From NCBI GenBank assembly GCA_964609675.1, contig CAZSRX010000036.1, forward strand, positions 1-37,571: DNA of 37,571 nt, in the 5' to 3' direction. Position 1 is the stretch's first letter. Each line of letters starts with the position of its first letter. The DNA is from CAZSRX01 sp964609675 [NCBI: uncultured Bacteroidota bacterium]. GTDB taxonomy: Bacteria; CLD3; SB21. Shown here piece by piece: positions 23,278-33,727 of this stretch. The notes under the pieces were generated by a model. It made no database searches. It saw nothing but the letters and a program-made list of their open reading frames with translations, and was not told where the DNA came from. A program made the translations under genes and the position numbers.

Positions 23278-25422
23278 ATGATTTCTCTTAAGCGCAAACT
23301 GGTTTTCTATTTTCTGAGCCTCGGTATTCTGACGATTATTACGCTCAGCTGGTTTTCCTACGACCATGCGAAACGAGCCATCATGGACCGAACGATGGAT
23401 CAGCTTACTTCAATAAAAATTATCAAGAAAAGGAACCTGGAAAATTTTTACGATAACCGTCTGAAGGAAATACGGCTGATATCACGTACCAACGCCATGG
23501 CCCGGCTTTTCGAGTCTTTGTACCGGAAACTCGACGTTTCAGACAGCCTCCTTATTGATGAAACGCTGACGCCGGATTATCCTTATGTCCTGCAATATCT
23601 TCACGATTGCGGTTACTACAAGGAAATCCTTTTTTACCGGCCCGGCCCATTCGTCATCTCAGGCGCTATTCGGCATCCTCGCCACTATACATGGGAAAAA
23701 AATCTTTCGGACGCTGTCAAACTTCTTTTTGAAAACCGGAAAGCCAATCTGGAGAAGAACGAAATCATAATAACGGATTACATCATGATGTCCGGTACCG
23801 GCGGCTATCATCAGTACATCATTGCGCCATTATTCATGCAACGAAAAAGAACCGGATGGCTCGCGGTGAGGCTGGACGGCGCCGTCATCGACAGTATGAT
23901 GGTCGAAAGCAATCCCCGTCATGGCCTGGGTCTGAGCGGCGAGTCGTATCTGGTAGGCGCCGATTACCGGATGCGGAGCCGCTCCCGGTTTGACACCGCA
24001 TCGGTTATGAAAACCGAAGTGCGAACGAAAGCGGTGGAACAAGCCTTGAAAGATTCCAGCGGCTCGATGACCATAACCGATTACCGAGGTGTTCAGGTTT
24101 TGAGTTCTTTCGACCGCCTTGATATCCCGTTTTTCAATTGGATGATTCTGGTTGAAATGGATATGGAAGAAGCGATGGTACCCATTATCATTTTTCAGAA
24201 ATACTTGTGGGTTATCAGCGGTACAATGACGCTGATTCTCTCGGTGCTGATTTATTTAATTGCCAGAAACATCACGCGTCCGCTGCTGTATCTTAAAACC
24301 GCTGCCGATCGCCTTCGGAAGGGTGAAACCAGCCACCCCATACCGGTACAAGCCAGCGATGAACTCGGTCAGCTGACCGAAGCCTTTAACGATATGACGG
24401 CGCAGATACTGCAGCAAACCTCGGTACTGAAAGAACGGGACGAGCGTTTGCAGCTTCTTCATGACGCAACAACCGACGGCGTTATGTTGCATGACCACGG
24501 AAAACCGATCCTCAGTAATCTGGCGATGGGTACGCTGACCGGTTATACTTCCGACGAACTGATGCGCATGCATCTCGGAGACATACTCCATGTTATTCCG
24601 CCGGCGGATGTTTCTGACTACGAAAAATCCTCCCGTTTATATGAAAGCACCGCGACCTGCCGGGACGGACATACGATCCCTGTCGAGGTGCAGGAGCGGC
24701 TGATTGAATATAACGGAAAAAAAATTCAGGCTGTCGTCATCCGCGACATCACCAAACGTCGCTTAATGGAAAACGCTTTACGCGAGGAGCGGGTAAAACG
24801 CATCTCTTCAGTCATTGACGGACAGGAACAGGAACGCGAACGATTGTCCCGTGAACTGCATGACGGACTGGGTCAGAACCTGGTCGCGATCAAACTCATG
24901 CTGGAAGGCGCCGATGTCGGCAACCCCGAGAGCACCCGGCAATTGCTGTCCGATGTCCGATCCATGTTTGACGCCACCATTGAAGAAGTTCGGCGTATTT
25001 CCAACGATCTCATGCCCGCCACGCTTAGCCAGTTCGGTTTGGAGACTGCTATACGCCAGCTTGGTCAAACCATCAGACATACCGCCGGCATCGATGTAAC
25101 CTTTGATATTCAAATCGATGAGTCCGAACTGGATAATAAAAGAAAATTATATATTTTCCGCATTATTCAGGAAGCGCTGCACAATACGCTCAAACACGCG
25201 CAAGCCACTGCGGTATCGGTAACGCTGAGCGCTAATCCGGATCATTACCGCTTAAGCGTATCCGATAACGGAAAAGGTTTTGATCAGTCAGCTTTTAGCT
25301 CCGTCACCGGTCACGGCATTCACAATATACGGGTACGGGTTAATCTGATGAATGGTTTACTGCACATCGATGCGCAGCCGGGTCGCGGTACGCTTATTGC
25401 GGTTACGATACCAAAATTATAA
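23278..25422 (+). CDS. Membrane sensor histidine kinase, NarL-type (HisKA_3)
   Basis: A 714-residue kinase. TM1 spans about 8-28 (FYFLSLGILTIITLSWF). A roughly 290-residue periplasmic dCache-like sensor region follows, then TM2 (LWVISGTMTLILSVLIYLIA), HAMP, a PAS domain (LLHDATTDGVMLHDHGKPI) and a HisKA_3 dimerisation domain with phospho-acceptor His528 in RELHDGLGQ. The HATPase_c carries EALHNTLKHAQA (N box), SDNGKGFD (G1) and GHGIHNIRVRV (G2). The start at 23278 (GGAG very close upstream) is preferred over 23239, which lies in the preceding terminator. It pairs with the response regulator 32 bp downstream. The signal is unknown. Confidence 0.9.
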   Translation: MISLKRKLVFYFLSLGILTIITLSWFSYDHAKRAIMDRTMDQLTSIKIIKKRNLENFYDNRLKEIRLISRTNAMARLFESLYRKLDVSDSLLIDETLTPDYPYVLQYLHDCGYYKEILFYRPGPFVISGAIRHPRHYTWEKNLSDAVKLLFENRKANLEKNEIIITDYIMMSGTGGYHQYIIAPLFMQRKRTGWLAVRLDGAVIDSMMVESNPRHGLGLSGESYLVGADYRMRSRSRFDTASVMKTEVRTKAVEQALKDSSGSMTITDYRGVQVLSSFDRLDIPFFNWMILVEMDMEEAMVPIIIFQKYLWVISGTMTLILSVLIYLIARNITRPLLYLKTAADRLRKGETSHPIPVQASDELGQLTEAFNDMTAQILQQTSVLKERDERLQLLHDATTDGVMLHDHGKPILSNLAMGTLTGYTSDELMRMHLGDILHVIPPADVSDYEKSSRLYESTATCRDGHTIPVEVQERLIEYNGKKIQAVVIRDITKRRLMENALREERVKRISSVIDGQEQERERLSRELHDGLGQNLVAIKLMLEGADVGNPESTRQLLSDVRSMFDATIEEVRRISNDLMPATLSQFGLETAIRQLGQTIRHTAGIDVTFDIQIDESELDNKRKLYIFRIIQEALHNTLKHAQATAVSVTLSANPDHYRLSVSDNGKGFDQSAFSSVTGHGIHNIRVRVNLMNGLLHIDAQPGRGTLIAVTIPKL

Positions 25423-25454
25423 ATAGTAATCCTATATAAAACGCTAAAACTTTT

Positions 25455-26120
25455 ATGAAAAAAATCAAAATTCTTCTTGTTGACGACCATCAGATTGTTC
25501 GTGACGGCATTCGCGCCCTTTTGGCAAATGTTAAAGATATGGATGTAACCGGCGAGGCCTCCAGCGCGCAAGAGTGCATCAAAAAAATACGATCCGTCCG
25601 GCCCGACCTGATACTTATGGATATTTCCCTCCCCGATCAGTCTGGCATTGACCTTTGCCGGCTGATTAGGAAAGAATATCCGGAAATGAAGATTGTCATG
25701 TTATCCATGCATACCGGAGCCGAGTTTATTACCAAATCCGTACAGGCGGGGGCCCGGGGTTATCTGCCGAAGAATACTACCCGGCAAGAACTTATTGAAG
25801 CCATACGGACAGTGCATGGCGGCCAGGAATATTATAGCTCCAGCATTACGGCGCCGATGTTGCGCGGATATGCCGATAAATCCCGTACCGCTCCGATTAA
25901 ATCCGAACAGCCCGAAACAAACCTGACCCAGCGCGAAATCGAAATCCTCCGTCTGACCGTGCAGGGCCTCAGCAATCAGGATGTCGCCAATCATTTGTAC
26001 ATAAGTATCCGTACGGTCGAATCGCACAAAAACCACATTATGCAGAAACTAAAACTGAAAACCACGGCGGAAATGGTTATGTACGCTATCAAAAATAAGA
26101 TCGTGGAAATTAACCTCTAA
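25455..26120 (+). CDS. NarL/LuxR-family response regulator
   Basis: A 221-residue regulator. The receiver domain has the acidic pocket DD at 10-11, phospho-acceptor Asp56 (LILMDISLPD), Ser84 and Lys106 (YLPKN). A C-terminal LuxR-type helix-turn-helix follows (LTQREIEILRLTVQGLSNQD, then IRTVESHKNHIMQKL), which binds DNA as a dimer. It is co-directional with, and 32 bp from, the histidine kinase, so the two form a two-component system. No clear Shine-Dalgarno precedes the ATG, suggesting expression depends on read-through from the kinase. Target genes are not evident; the neighbouring gdhA is a candidate only by proximity. Confidence 0.92.
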   Translation: MKKIKILLVDDHQIVRDGIRALLANVKDMDVTGEASSAQECIKKIRSVRPDLILMDISLPDQSGIDLCRLIRKEYPEMKIVMLSMHTGAEFITKSVQAGARGYLPKNTTRQELIEAIRTVHGGQEYYSSSITAPMLRGYADKSRTAPIKSEQPETNLTQREIEILRLTVQGLSNQDVANHLYISIRTVESHKNHIMQKLKLKTTAEMVMYAIKNKIVEINL

Positions 26121-26241
26121 CACAATAAGACGCCGTGAAACACGAAAGCACATTAATCAGTGTTATACTTATATGTACGTTTAATACTTAATTATCGTTT
26201 TTTGTGGCAACGGCATTGTTATTTTAGTGCGTATATAATAA

Positions 26242-27714
<1,473 letters not shown>

Positions 27715-27735
27715 CCTAATCCTCTTATTTCTAAT

Positions 27736-27770
27736 GGTTCCGGCCTAAAAAACCGGAACCTTTTTTTTTT
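27736..27770 (+). terminator. Rho-independent terminator of gdhA
   Basis: GGTTCCGG and CCGGAACC form an 8-bp stem followed by ten T. The last two T belong to the stop codon of the convergent alcohol dehydrogenase gene, so the two genes share this junction. Confidence 0.9.
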
Positions 27771-28755
27771 AAGGAACCAGAACGGCAGCGCCCTGTAGGT
27801 TACCTTTCCGTAAATCGTCCAGAGCGATATTGGCCTCCTCCAGCGGATAGACGGTAGTATGCGTTTGCACGGGTATCTGTGTGGCGATTTCCAGAAATTC
27901 TGCTCCATCCGCTCGGGTAAGATTTGCCACGGAAATAAGACGGCGTTCCTCCCATATCAGCGAATAGGGGAACGACGGAATATCGCTCATATGAATGCCG
28001 GCGCAAACCACTACGCCTTTTTTCCGAACGTGTTTCAGCGCCGTAGGAATCAAACTTCCGACCGGCGCAAAAATAATTCCGGCATCCAATCGCTCCGGAG
28101 GGCTTTCATCGGAACCGCCCGCCCACACCGCTCCGAGTGATCGGGCAAATCTTTGGCTTTCGGAATCACCCGGCCGCGTAAAGGCAAAAACATTGCGCCC
28201 TTGCCATCGCGCCACCTGAGTGATGATGTGCGCCGCCGCGCCAAAACCGTATAACCCAATGGCCTGCGCCTGCCCGGCCATTTTTAAAGAACGATAGCCA
28301 ATCAGTCCGGCGCACAGCCACGGCGCCAATCCGGTAAAAGAATTCCGGTTGATGTCGATTTTAAAACAATAACGCTGATCGGCTACCGCGTATTCGGCAT
28401 ATCCGCCGTCCAGCGTATAACCCGTGAACAGCGGCTCATCACACAGATTTTCATCGCCGCGAACGCAGTAACTGCAGCGGCCGCAGGTCTTTCCCAGCCA
28501 CGGAATCCCCAGGGAATCGCCCGGCTTTATATGATTAACGCCAGTGCCCGTTTCCACCGCGATGCCGATAATTTCATGACCGGGTATTAACGGTAATTTC
28601 GGATGCGTCAGATCGCCGTCAACCACATGCAGGTCCGTGCGGCAAACGCCGCAGGCCATAACCCGTACCAATACTTCATCCGGACCGGGCGCCGGTGTCT
28701 TATATTCGGTTAATTCGAGTGCTTGCCCCTGTTTTTTTAAAACCATCGCCCGCAT
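27769..28755 (-). CDS. Zinc-dependent medium-chain alcohol dehydrogenase
   Basis: A 328-residue MDR protein. Catalytic zinc ligands are seen in ACGVCRTDLH and PGHEIIG. Structural-zinc cysteines lie in GKTCGRCSYC through NLCDEP. The Rossmann motif is GLYGFGAAAHI, and the C-terminus GNLQGAAVLVP is typical. It probably oxidises or reduces a small alcohol or aldehyde with NAD(P); the substrate is unproven. The start at 28755 is chosen because AAAGGA lies about 9 nt upstream; an in-frame ATG at 28866 would add an untypical hydrophobic 37-residue extension overlapping the rho promoter region. It is divergent from rho. Confidence 0.88.
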   Translation of the reverse strand: MRAMVLKKQGQALELTEYKTPAPGPDEVLVRVMACGVCRTDLHVVDGDLTHPKLPLIPGHEIIGIAVETGTGVNHIKPGDSLGIPWLGKTCGRCSYCVRGDENLCDEPLFTGYTLDGGYAEYAVADQRYCFKIDINRNSFTGLAPWLCAGLIGYRSLKMAGQAQAIGLYGFGAAAHIITQVARWQGRNVFAFTRPGDSESQRFARSLGAVWAGGSDESPPERLDAGIIFAPVGSLIPTALKHVRKKGVVVCAGIHMSDIPSFPYSLIWEERRLISVANLTRADGAEFLEIATQIPVQTHTTVYPLEEANIALDDLRKGNLQGAAVLVP

Positions 28756-28822
28756 AAGCAAAAATCCTTTTGTTTCCGATGTTTTTTTCAATGAAATGTA
28801 TTGCAAAATATTCAAAAAATTA

Positions 28823-28851
28823 TTGACAATCACGAAAAAAAAAATTATCAT
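28823..28851 (+). promoter_or_regulatory. Predicted rho promoter
   Basis: TTGACA, 17 bp, TATCAT, in the 259-bp gap between the divergent ADH and rho genes. Transcription would begin near 28858, giving a leader of about 155 nt. Long leaders involved in autoregulation are known for rho in other bacteria; no specific structure was recognised here. Confidence 0.55.
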
Positions 28852-29014
28852 AGGACAGTTCTTCATTGTTCATCATTTGTTGTTGCTTTTCCGAGAAATA
28901 CCCAAATTAAATTAATTTTGTTGTTGGCCAGATCGATCGGTTATTTGTTAATAAAATTTTAATTTTATTTATATTACTTTTTTTTAATAATCCTTTAATA
29001 ATCAAGAAGACATT

Positions 29015-30331
29015 ATGACTGAAGAAAAAACCATTCTCGACGTGGAAGATGAAGAAATAGTCGAGCGTAAGGAAAAGATGTTCAATCTCGCCGACCTGAA
29101 GAATATGAAAATGTCGGAACTTAATGATATTGCAAAGGATTTGAATATCACAGGACTTGCCGGACTGAAAAAGCAGGAGTTTATTTTCAAAATCCTCGAA
29201 GAACAGACCAAACAGGACGGATTTATATTCAGCGAAGGCGTGCTGGAATTATTGCCCGACGGCTACGGTTTTCTGCGTTCCTCCAACTATAGTTATATTC
29301 CCAGCCCGGACGATATTTATATATCACCATCCCAGATAAAAAAATTTGGCTTGCGCACCGGCGATGTGGTCAGCGGTCAGATACGCCCGCCTAAAGAGGG
29401 CGAACGGTTCTTTGCCATGCTCAAGGTGGAAGCGGTAAATTTTGAGCATCCGGAGATTGCCAAGCAGAAGCCGCTGTTCGACAACCTGACACCGCTCTAT
29501 CCCAAAGAACGCATCAAATTAGAGACTAAGGACATTAACAATTATTCCCTGCGCGTGATGGACCTGATGACGCCGATCGGTAAAGGCCAGCGCGGCCTGA
29601 TTGTAGCGCCGCCGCGTACAGGTAAAACGATTTTACTGAAAAATATCGCGAACGCCATCACAGAAAATCATCCGGAAATCAAGCTGATTGTTCTGCTGAT
29701 TGACGAACGGCCGGAAGAAGTAACCGATATGGAGCGCTCCGTCAAGGCCGAAGTGCTCAGTTCCACATTCGACGAACCGCCCGATCGCCATGTGCAGGTA
29801 ACGGACATCGTTCTTGAAAAAGCAAAACGCATGGTGGAATGCGGCCATGACGTGGTAATCCTGCTGGATTCCATCACCCGTCTCGCGCGCGCGTTCAACA
29901 CCGTCGTACCTCACAGCGGCAAGATCCTTTCCGGCGGCGTGGACTCCAACGCCTTACATCGTCCCAAACGATTCTTTGGCGCGGCCCGTAACGTGGAAGA
30001 AGGCGGCAGCTTAACCATTATCGCCACCGCTCTCATTGAAACCGGCAGCCGTATGGATGAAGTGATCTTTGAGGAATTCAAAGGCACCGGTAATATGGAA
30101 ATCATTCTCGACCGCCGACTCGCCGACCGCCGCATCTTCCCCGCGATTGATATCAACCGCTCCGGCACACGTAAGGAAGAACTGCTGTTAAGCCAGTTTG
30201 AAATGAACCGCGTTTGGATTCTTCGCAAACTGCTCAGCGACAAAACGCAGGTGGAAGCCATGGAAATGCTGCTCGACAAAATGCGCGGCACCCGCTCTAA
30301 TAAGCACTTCCTGGAGTCAATGAACGGGTAA
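29015..30331 (+). CDS. rho: Transcription termination factor Rho
   Basis: A 438-residue hexameric RNA helicase. The N-terminal Rho_N helices ([19 protein letters not shown]) are followed by a cold-shock-like RNA-binding domain with GYGFLRSS (83-90), then the ATPase core. The core has Walker [13 protein letters not shown] (194-205), [14 protein letters not shown], Walker B region [14 protein letters not shown], and the C-terminal [11 protein letters not shown] 25-residue acidic/charged N-terminal extension precedes Rho_N. All catalytic blocks are intact. It is single-gene, with its own promoter and a bidirectional terminator after the stop. Confidence 0.97.
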   Translation: MTEEKTILDVEDEEIVERKEKMFNLADLKNMKMSELNDIAKDLNITGLAGLKKQEFIFKILEEQTKQDGFIFSEGVLELLPDGYGFLRSSNYSYIPSPDDIYISPSQIKKFGLRTGDVVSGQIRPPKEGERFFAMLKVEAVNFEHPEIAKQKPLFDNLTPLYPKERIKLETKDINNYSLRVMDLMTPIGKGQRGLIVAPPRTGKTILLKNIANAITENHPEIKLIVLLIDERPEEVTDMERSVKAEVLSSTFDEPPDRHVQVTDIVLEKAKRMVECGHDVVILLDSITRLARAFNTVVPHSGKILSGGVDSNALHRPKRFFGAARNVEEGGSLTIIATALIETGSRMDEVIFEEFKGTGNMEIILDRRLADRRIFPAIDINRSGTRKEELLLSQFEMNRVWILRKLLSDKTQVEAMEMLLDKMRGTRSNKHFLESMNG

Positions 30332-30353
30332 AAACTTTAATATCCATAAAATT

Positions 30354-30392
30354 AAAAAAAGCCTCTCTGGTAAACGACCAAAGAGGCTTTTT
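30354..30392. terminator. Bidirectional terminator between rho and the Na/Pi transporter gene
   Basis: An A tract, GCCTCT-C-TGGT, a short loop, ACCA-A-AGAGGC and a T5 run. With A and T tracts on opposite sides it can end both rho (plus) and the six-gene minus-strand operon, whose last stop is at 30406. Confidence 0.85.
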
Positions 30393-30405
30393 GTATAAGA
30401 TGGTT

Positions 30406-32571
30406 TTACTTTGTCTTCGGCGGCCCGTAGGTGAACTGTTCGATAACGCTCAGATTGACCCGGTTGCAATACGTATCAATTCGTTTTAACAGACTCAATA
30501 CATCAAGATGAACGGCGCTGGACTCAATGCTTTCCTGCAGGCCGCGGTTGAGCCGCTCAATGTGAGACTGGCGAAGCTGTACTTCACGGTCTTTTAAGAG
30601 TTTTTTATGTTCCAGCACTTCTTTGGCTAAATCCGGATTTTCTTTTTCTATTACATCGGCGGTTTTTGCGTACACTTCGTTAATCTCCAAAAAATATTTC
30701 TCCAACTCTTTCAAACCCTCCGGAGAAAAATGCTGGTTTTGCTTTTTAAGCTGGGTCAGGCGCTCATTGACGTTATCGCCCAAAATGTAGGCGATCCGCC
30801 GCAGGTCATCTAAAATCAGCAGAAGGGTCATAATACGTTTGGACTGAAAAAGACTGATGCTCTTCTGGGACAAACGCGTGTAATACTTTCGTACTTCGTT
30901 TTCCAGGTAATACACCGTGTTCATTTCCTGAGTCAGCCGTTCGGCGGTTTCTTCTTTATAATTGCCAAGCAGGGTGTACGCATCGCTGAACATCACGCGT
31001 ACTTTTTCAACAATGCGATGAATTTCCCGGCTGGACTGCTCGATGGCGAGTTCAGGTACCTCGAGTAAATTATTATTAAGATATTTCGGTTTTCTTTCTT
31101 CGGCGGCTTCGTCAATTTTCGCCGGAATCATGCGTGTGACTGCTTTTGCCATAAATCCGATAAACCAGATCAGTATCGCTGCGTTTATGATATTAAAGAA
31201 CATATGTGAATTGGCGATTTGCCTCGGCACCGAATCCGACCCGAAAAACGAGGTGATTTTGACAACCATAGCGTTAAAAGGATCAATAAACGGATACATT
31301 AAGATGACCCCGATAACCGAAAAAAGCATGTTAGCGAGCGCCGCCCGTTTGCCTTCAGTATTCGCGGTAGAAGACGCTATAAGCCCTGTAACCGTGGTGC
31401 CGATATTGGCTCCCAGAACGAGCGGTAATCCTACCGTGAGGTCCAGCAATCCCTCGCTGGCCAATACGACCGCGAGACCAATGGTGGCGCCGCTGCTTTG
31501 CACGATGCCGGTAAATAGCGCAGAGAATAATATTCCGAGTATGGGATTCTGGCCGAAATACATCAGTTTTTCCGAAACGACGGGCAGCGTTTTCAGCGGC
31601 CCCAGCGCAGTGGACATGACGCCCATCCCGAAAAAGATGAAACCGAATCCGAGTATGATCTCTCCGATATAAATATACATTTTCCGTTTGGTGGCAATGG
31701 TCATAATAAACCCGGTACCAATCATCAGCAGGGCGTAGTCACTGATGTTAAACGCAATCAGCTGGACGGTCAGCGTGGTACCGATGTGCGCGCCCAGCAT
31801 CACGCTCAGACCCTGCGCCAGGGTCATTAGTGCGGCAGAGATGAAACCGATTACCATAACCGTCGTCGCGCTGCTGCTCTGTACAATTCCGGTGACGACC
31901 GTTCCCAGCAAAACGCCCATAATGCGGTTACGCGTCAGACGGCCAAGTATCACGCGCATTTTATCGCCGGCCACTTTCTGTAGTCCGCCTGCTCCGATCC
32001 CCATGCCGTACAGGAATATCCCCAATCCTCCGAATACGCCAAAAACGAGAAACAAAATCCAGGTCTTGTCAAACGCCCTGACGGTTATTTTCGGTACAGC
32101 GCCGGTCTGGTTCTCACATCGTGCAATTAGAACATACGTGCCGCTCTCCGTTCCGGTACGCAATTCAGGATAAACTTTTCCTTCCTGATCGGTAACGGCT
32201 TTCGATGTAGATTCATAACCTTTGGCTTTGGACGGCGTTTCAATAATCTGAAATTCTACGGTTAAACCGGCCACCGGCCGGTTGCTGTCATCGACCGCCT
32301 GAAAAGAAAGTGCCTCGCTGACGGCTTCATCCGTATAGGCAAAGATGTACTTTTGACCCGGCTTGTATGTGGTGTTAACCAGCCGTATTGGTCTATACGG
32401 CATCAAAAAAGATGACAGTTTTCCTTCACCGGAAATTTTGCCCCCCTTTTTGTCATTCATGCCGGTTACCGTTAATACATCGGCGCTAAAATACGGCGCT
32501 GATATCCAGCCGATACCGCCAAAAAACAATAATACGGCAATTAATACTTTGCGGAACGTGAACGGATTCAT
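30406..32571 (-). CDS. Na/Pi cotransporter family protein with N-terminal Ig-like domain and PhoU-like tail
   Basis: A 721-residue inner-membrane protein. After a signal-anchor helix (about 8-28) comes a non-membrane segment of some 130 residues resembling a Big_1/invasin Ig-like domain (LSFQAVDDSNRPVAGLTVEF, TDQEGKVYPEL, GTYVLIARCE). Two inverted Na_Pi_cotrans repeats follow, each with the hallmark QSSSATT and QSSGATI and with GAHIGTT / GANIGTT. A C-terminal PhoU-like helical domain spans about 530-715. It would import phosphate with sodium or regulate phosphate export. GGAG is well placed upstream of the ATG. It is the last gene of the minus-strand operon, 39 bp after the GT2 pair. The Ig-like fusion is unusual for the family. 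Confidence 0.88.
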   Translation of the reverse strand: MNPFTFRKVLIAVLLFFGGIGWISAPYFSADVLTVTGMNDKKGGKISGEGKLSSFLMPYRPIRLVNTTYKPGQKYIFAYTDEAVSEALSFQAVDDSNRPVAGLTVEFQIIETPSKAKGYESTSKAVTDQEGKVYPELRTGTESGTYVLIARCENQTGAVPKITVRAFDKTWILFLVFGVFGGLGIFLYGMGIGAGGLQKVAGDKMRVILGRLTRNRIMGVLLGTVVTGIVQSSSATTVMVIGFISAALMTLAQGLSVMLGAHIGTTLTVQLIAFNISDYALLMIGTGFIMTIATKRKMYIYIGEIILGFGFIFFGMGVMSTALGPLKTLPVVSEKLMYFGQNPILGILFSALFTGIVQSSGATIGLAVVLASEGLLDLTVGLPLVLGANIGTTVTGLIASSTANTEGKRAALANMLFSVIGVILMYPFIDPFNAMVVKITSFFGSDSVPRQIANSHMFFNIINAAILIWFIGFMAKAVTRMIPAKIDEAAEERKPKYLNNNLLEVPELAIEQSSREIHRIVEKVRVMFSDAYTLLGNYKEETAERLTQEMNTVYYLENEVRKYYTRLSQKSISLFQSKRIMTLLLILDDLRRIAYILGDNVNERLTQLKKQNQHFSPEGLKELEKYFLEINEVYAKTADVIEKENPDLAKEVLEHKKLLKDREVQLRQSHIERLNRGLQESIESSAVHLDVLSLLKRIDTYCNRVNLSVIEQFTYGPPKTK

Positions 32572-32610
32572 AGCAACTCCGGTTAGATTGAATAAAAAAT
32601 TCTTTTCAAA

Positions 32611-33726
32611 TTACTGTTTCCATTTGAAAATCTGCAAAGATCCCCTCAGACCGACCAATAAAGTATAGGGCAACTGAAACAGAAACCATATGATGAACAC
32701 AGCCGGGGAAAACGGTTGATGAAAGATCCTGCTGGCCTTTACGGTTATTAGCAGATCAATAATCATTTTATGAATAAAACCGAATACTAACGGCCACAGA
32801 CAGGCGGAATATAACAAAGAACAAACCATGCCCGCGACAAGACCTGAATAAAAAATAAACACGGCAAATAAATAGAAAAATAAAACCGGATTGAGTTTAA
32901 TCATAATGGTCGCATTGGATGCCCACCGGGAACGTTGATGAATAAGGCTTTTCAAATTATTCTGCGGTTCGGTTTCATTAAAAGAACGGGGATCCGGATT
33001 AAAAACAATACGCCATGTTTTTAACTTTCGTATCAGCTGGACCATCAGCGCATCATCGCCCGATATGCGGTTTATAACCGATGAAAAACCGCCGGCCTGA
33101 TCAAATGCTTTCCGGCGATATCCCAGATTTTGCCCGCTGGCGGACCATTTAAGTCCCATCGTGCACGCCCCGAAAGCTGCCGCCATTAATGATAAAAAAT
33201 CAAAAGCCTGAAGCTTCTCAAAAAACGATACGGCCCGGATAGCTGAAAATCCAATAACCATACCGGTGTCCGGCATAAAACAGCCGACCATACTTTCCAT
33301 CCATGTGGGTTTTACCTGACAATCGGCGTCAGTAAACAATAATATTTCTCCCCGTGAATTTTCAATTCCTTTCTGAATCGCCCATTTTTTTGGAGAAACT
33401 TTTAACGGAAGATCGGTTATGGTAATAACTTTAAGATTGTTACAGGTAGAAATATATGATTCGGCTATAACGCCTGTATTGTCTGATGACCGGTCGTTGA
33501 CAACAATAACTTCAAATTGTTCGTTTTCGTAAGTCTGATTCAGGACGCTTTCAAGGCATGTGGCTATATGGGCGGCTTCATTCCGGGCCGCGATAATGAC
33601 CGATACAAAGGGTTTACTGGTATTCCTGCCGCAGGGTTTCGCAGTCAGCAGACCGGTCAGCATCAGCAATCCGAATAGGACGTAAACCGCGAGCGAAATA
33701 ACGAACAGGTAAATTAAAATCGTCAT
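32611..33726 (-). CDS. GT2 glycosyltransferase, membrane-bound (second of tandem pair)
   Basis: A 371-residue family 2 glycosyltransferase. An N-terminal TM helix is followed by the GT-A domain with FVSVIIAARNE, VVNDRSSDNT, metal-binding TDADCQ, ISGDDALM and QRSRW (the QxxRW motif of processive synthases). Three to four C-terminal TM helices end in FKWK. The fold resembles IcaA/hyaluronan-synthase-like enzymes. The start at 33726 is chosen because it lies one base after the upstream paralogue's stop; the in-frame extension to 33801 would overlap that gene. The acceptor and product are unknown, probably an envelope glycan or glycolipid. Confidence 0.88.
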   Translation of the reverse strand: MTILIYLFVISLAVYVLFGLLMLTGLLTAKPCGRNTSKPFVSVIIAARNEAAHIATCLESVLNQTYENEQFEVIVVNDRSSDNTGVIAESYISTCNNLKVITITDLPLKVSPKKWAIQKGIENSRGEILLFTDADCQVKPTWMESMVGCFMPDTGMVIGFSAIRAVSFFEKLQAFDFLSLMAAAFGACTMGLKWSASGQNLGYRRKAFDQAGGFSSVINRISGDDALMVQLIRKLKTWRIVFNPDPRSFNETEPQNNLKSLIHQRSRWASNATIMIKLNPVLFFYLFAVFIFYSGLVAGMVCSLLYSACLWPLVFGFIHKMIIDLLITVKASRIFHQPFSPAVFIIWFLFQLPYTLLVGLRGSLQIFKWKQ

Positions 33727-33727
33727 A

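Noticed and set aside
28756-28866. 37-residue hydrophobic extension of the alcohol dehydrogenase
   Set aside because: It covers the divergent rho promoter and is absent from the family; the ATG at 28755 has a good Shine-Dalgarno.
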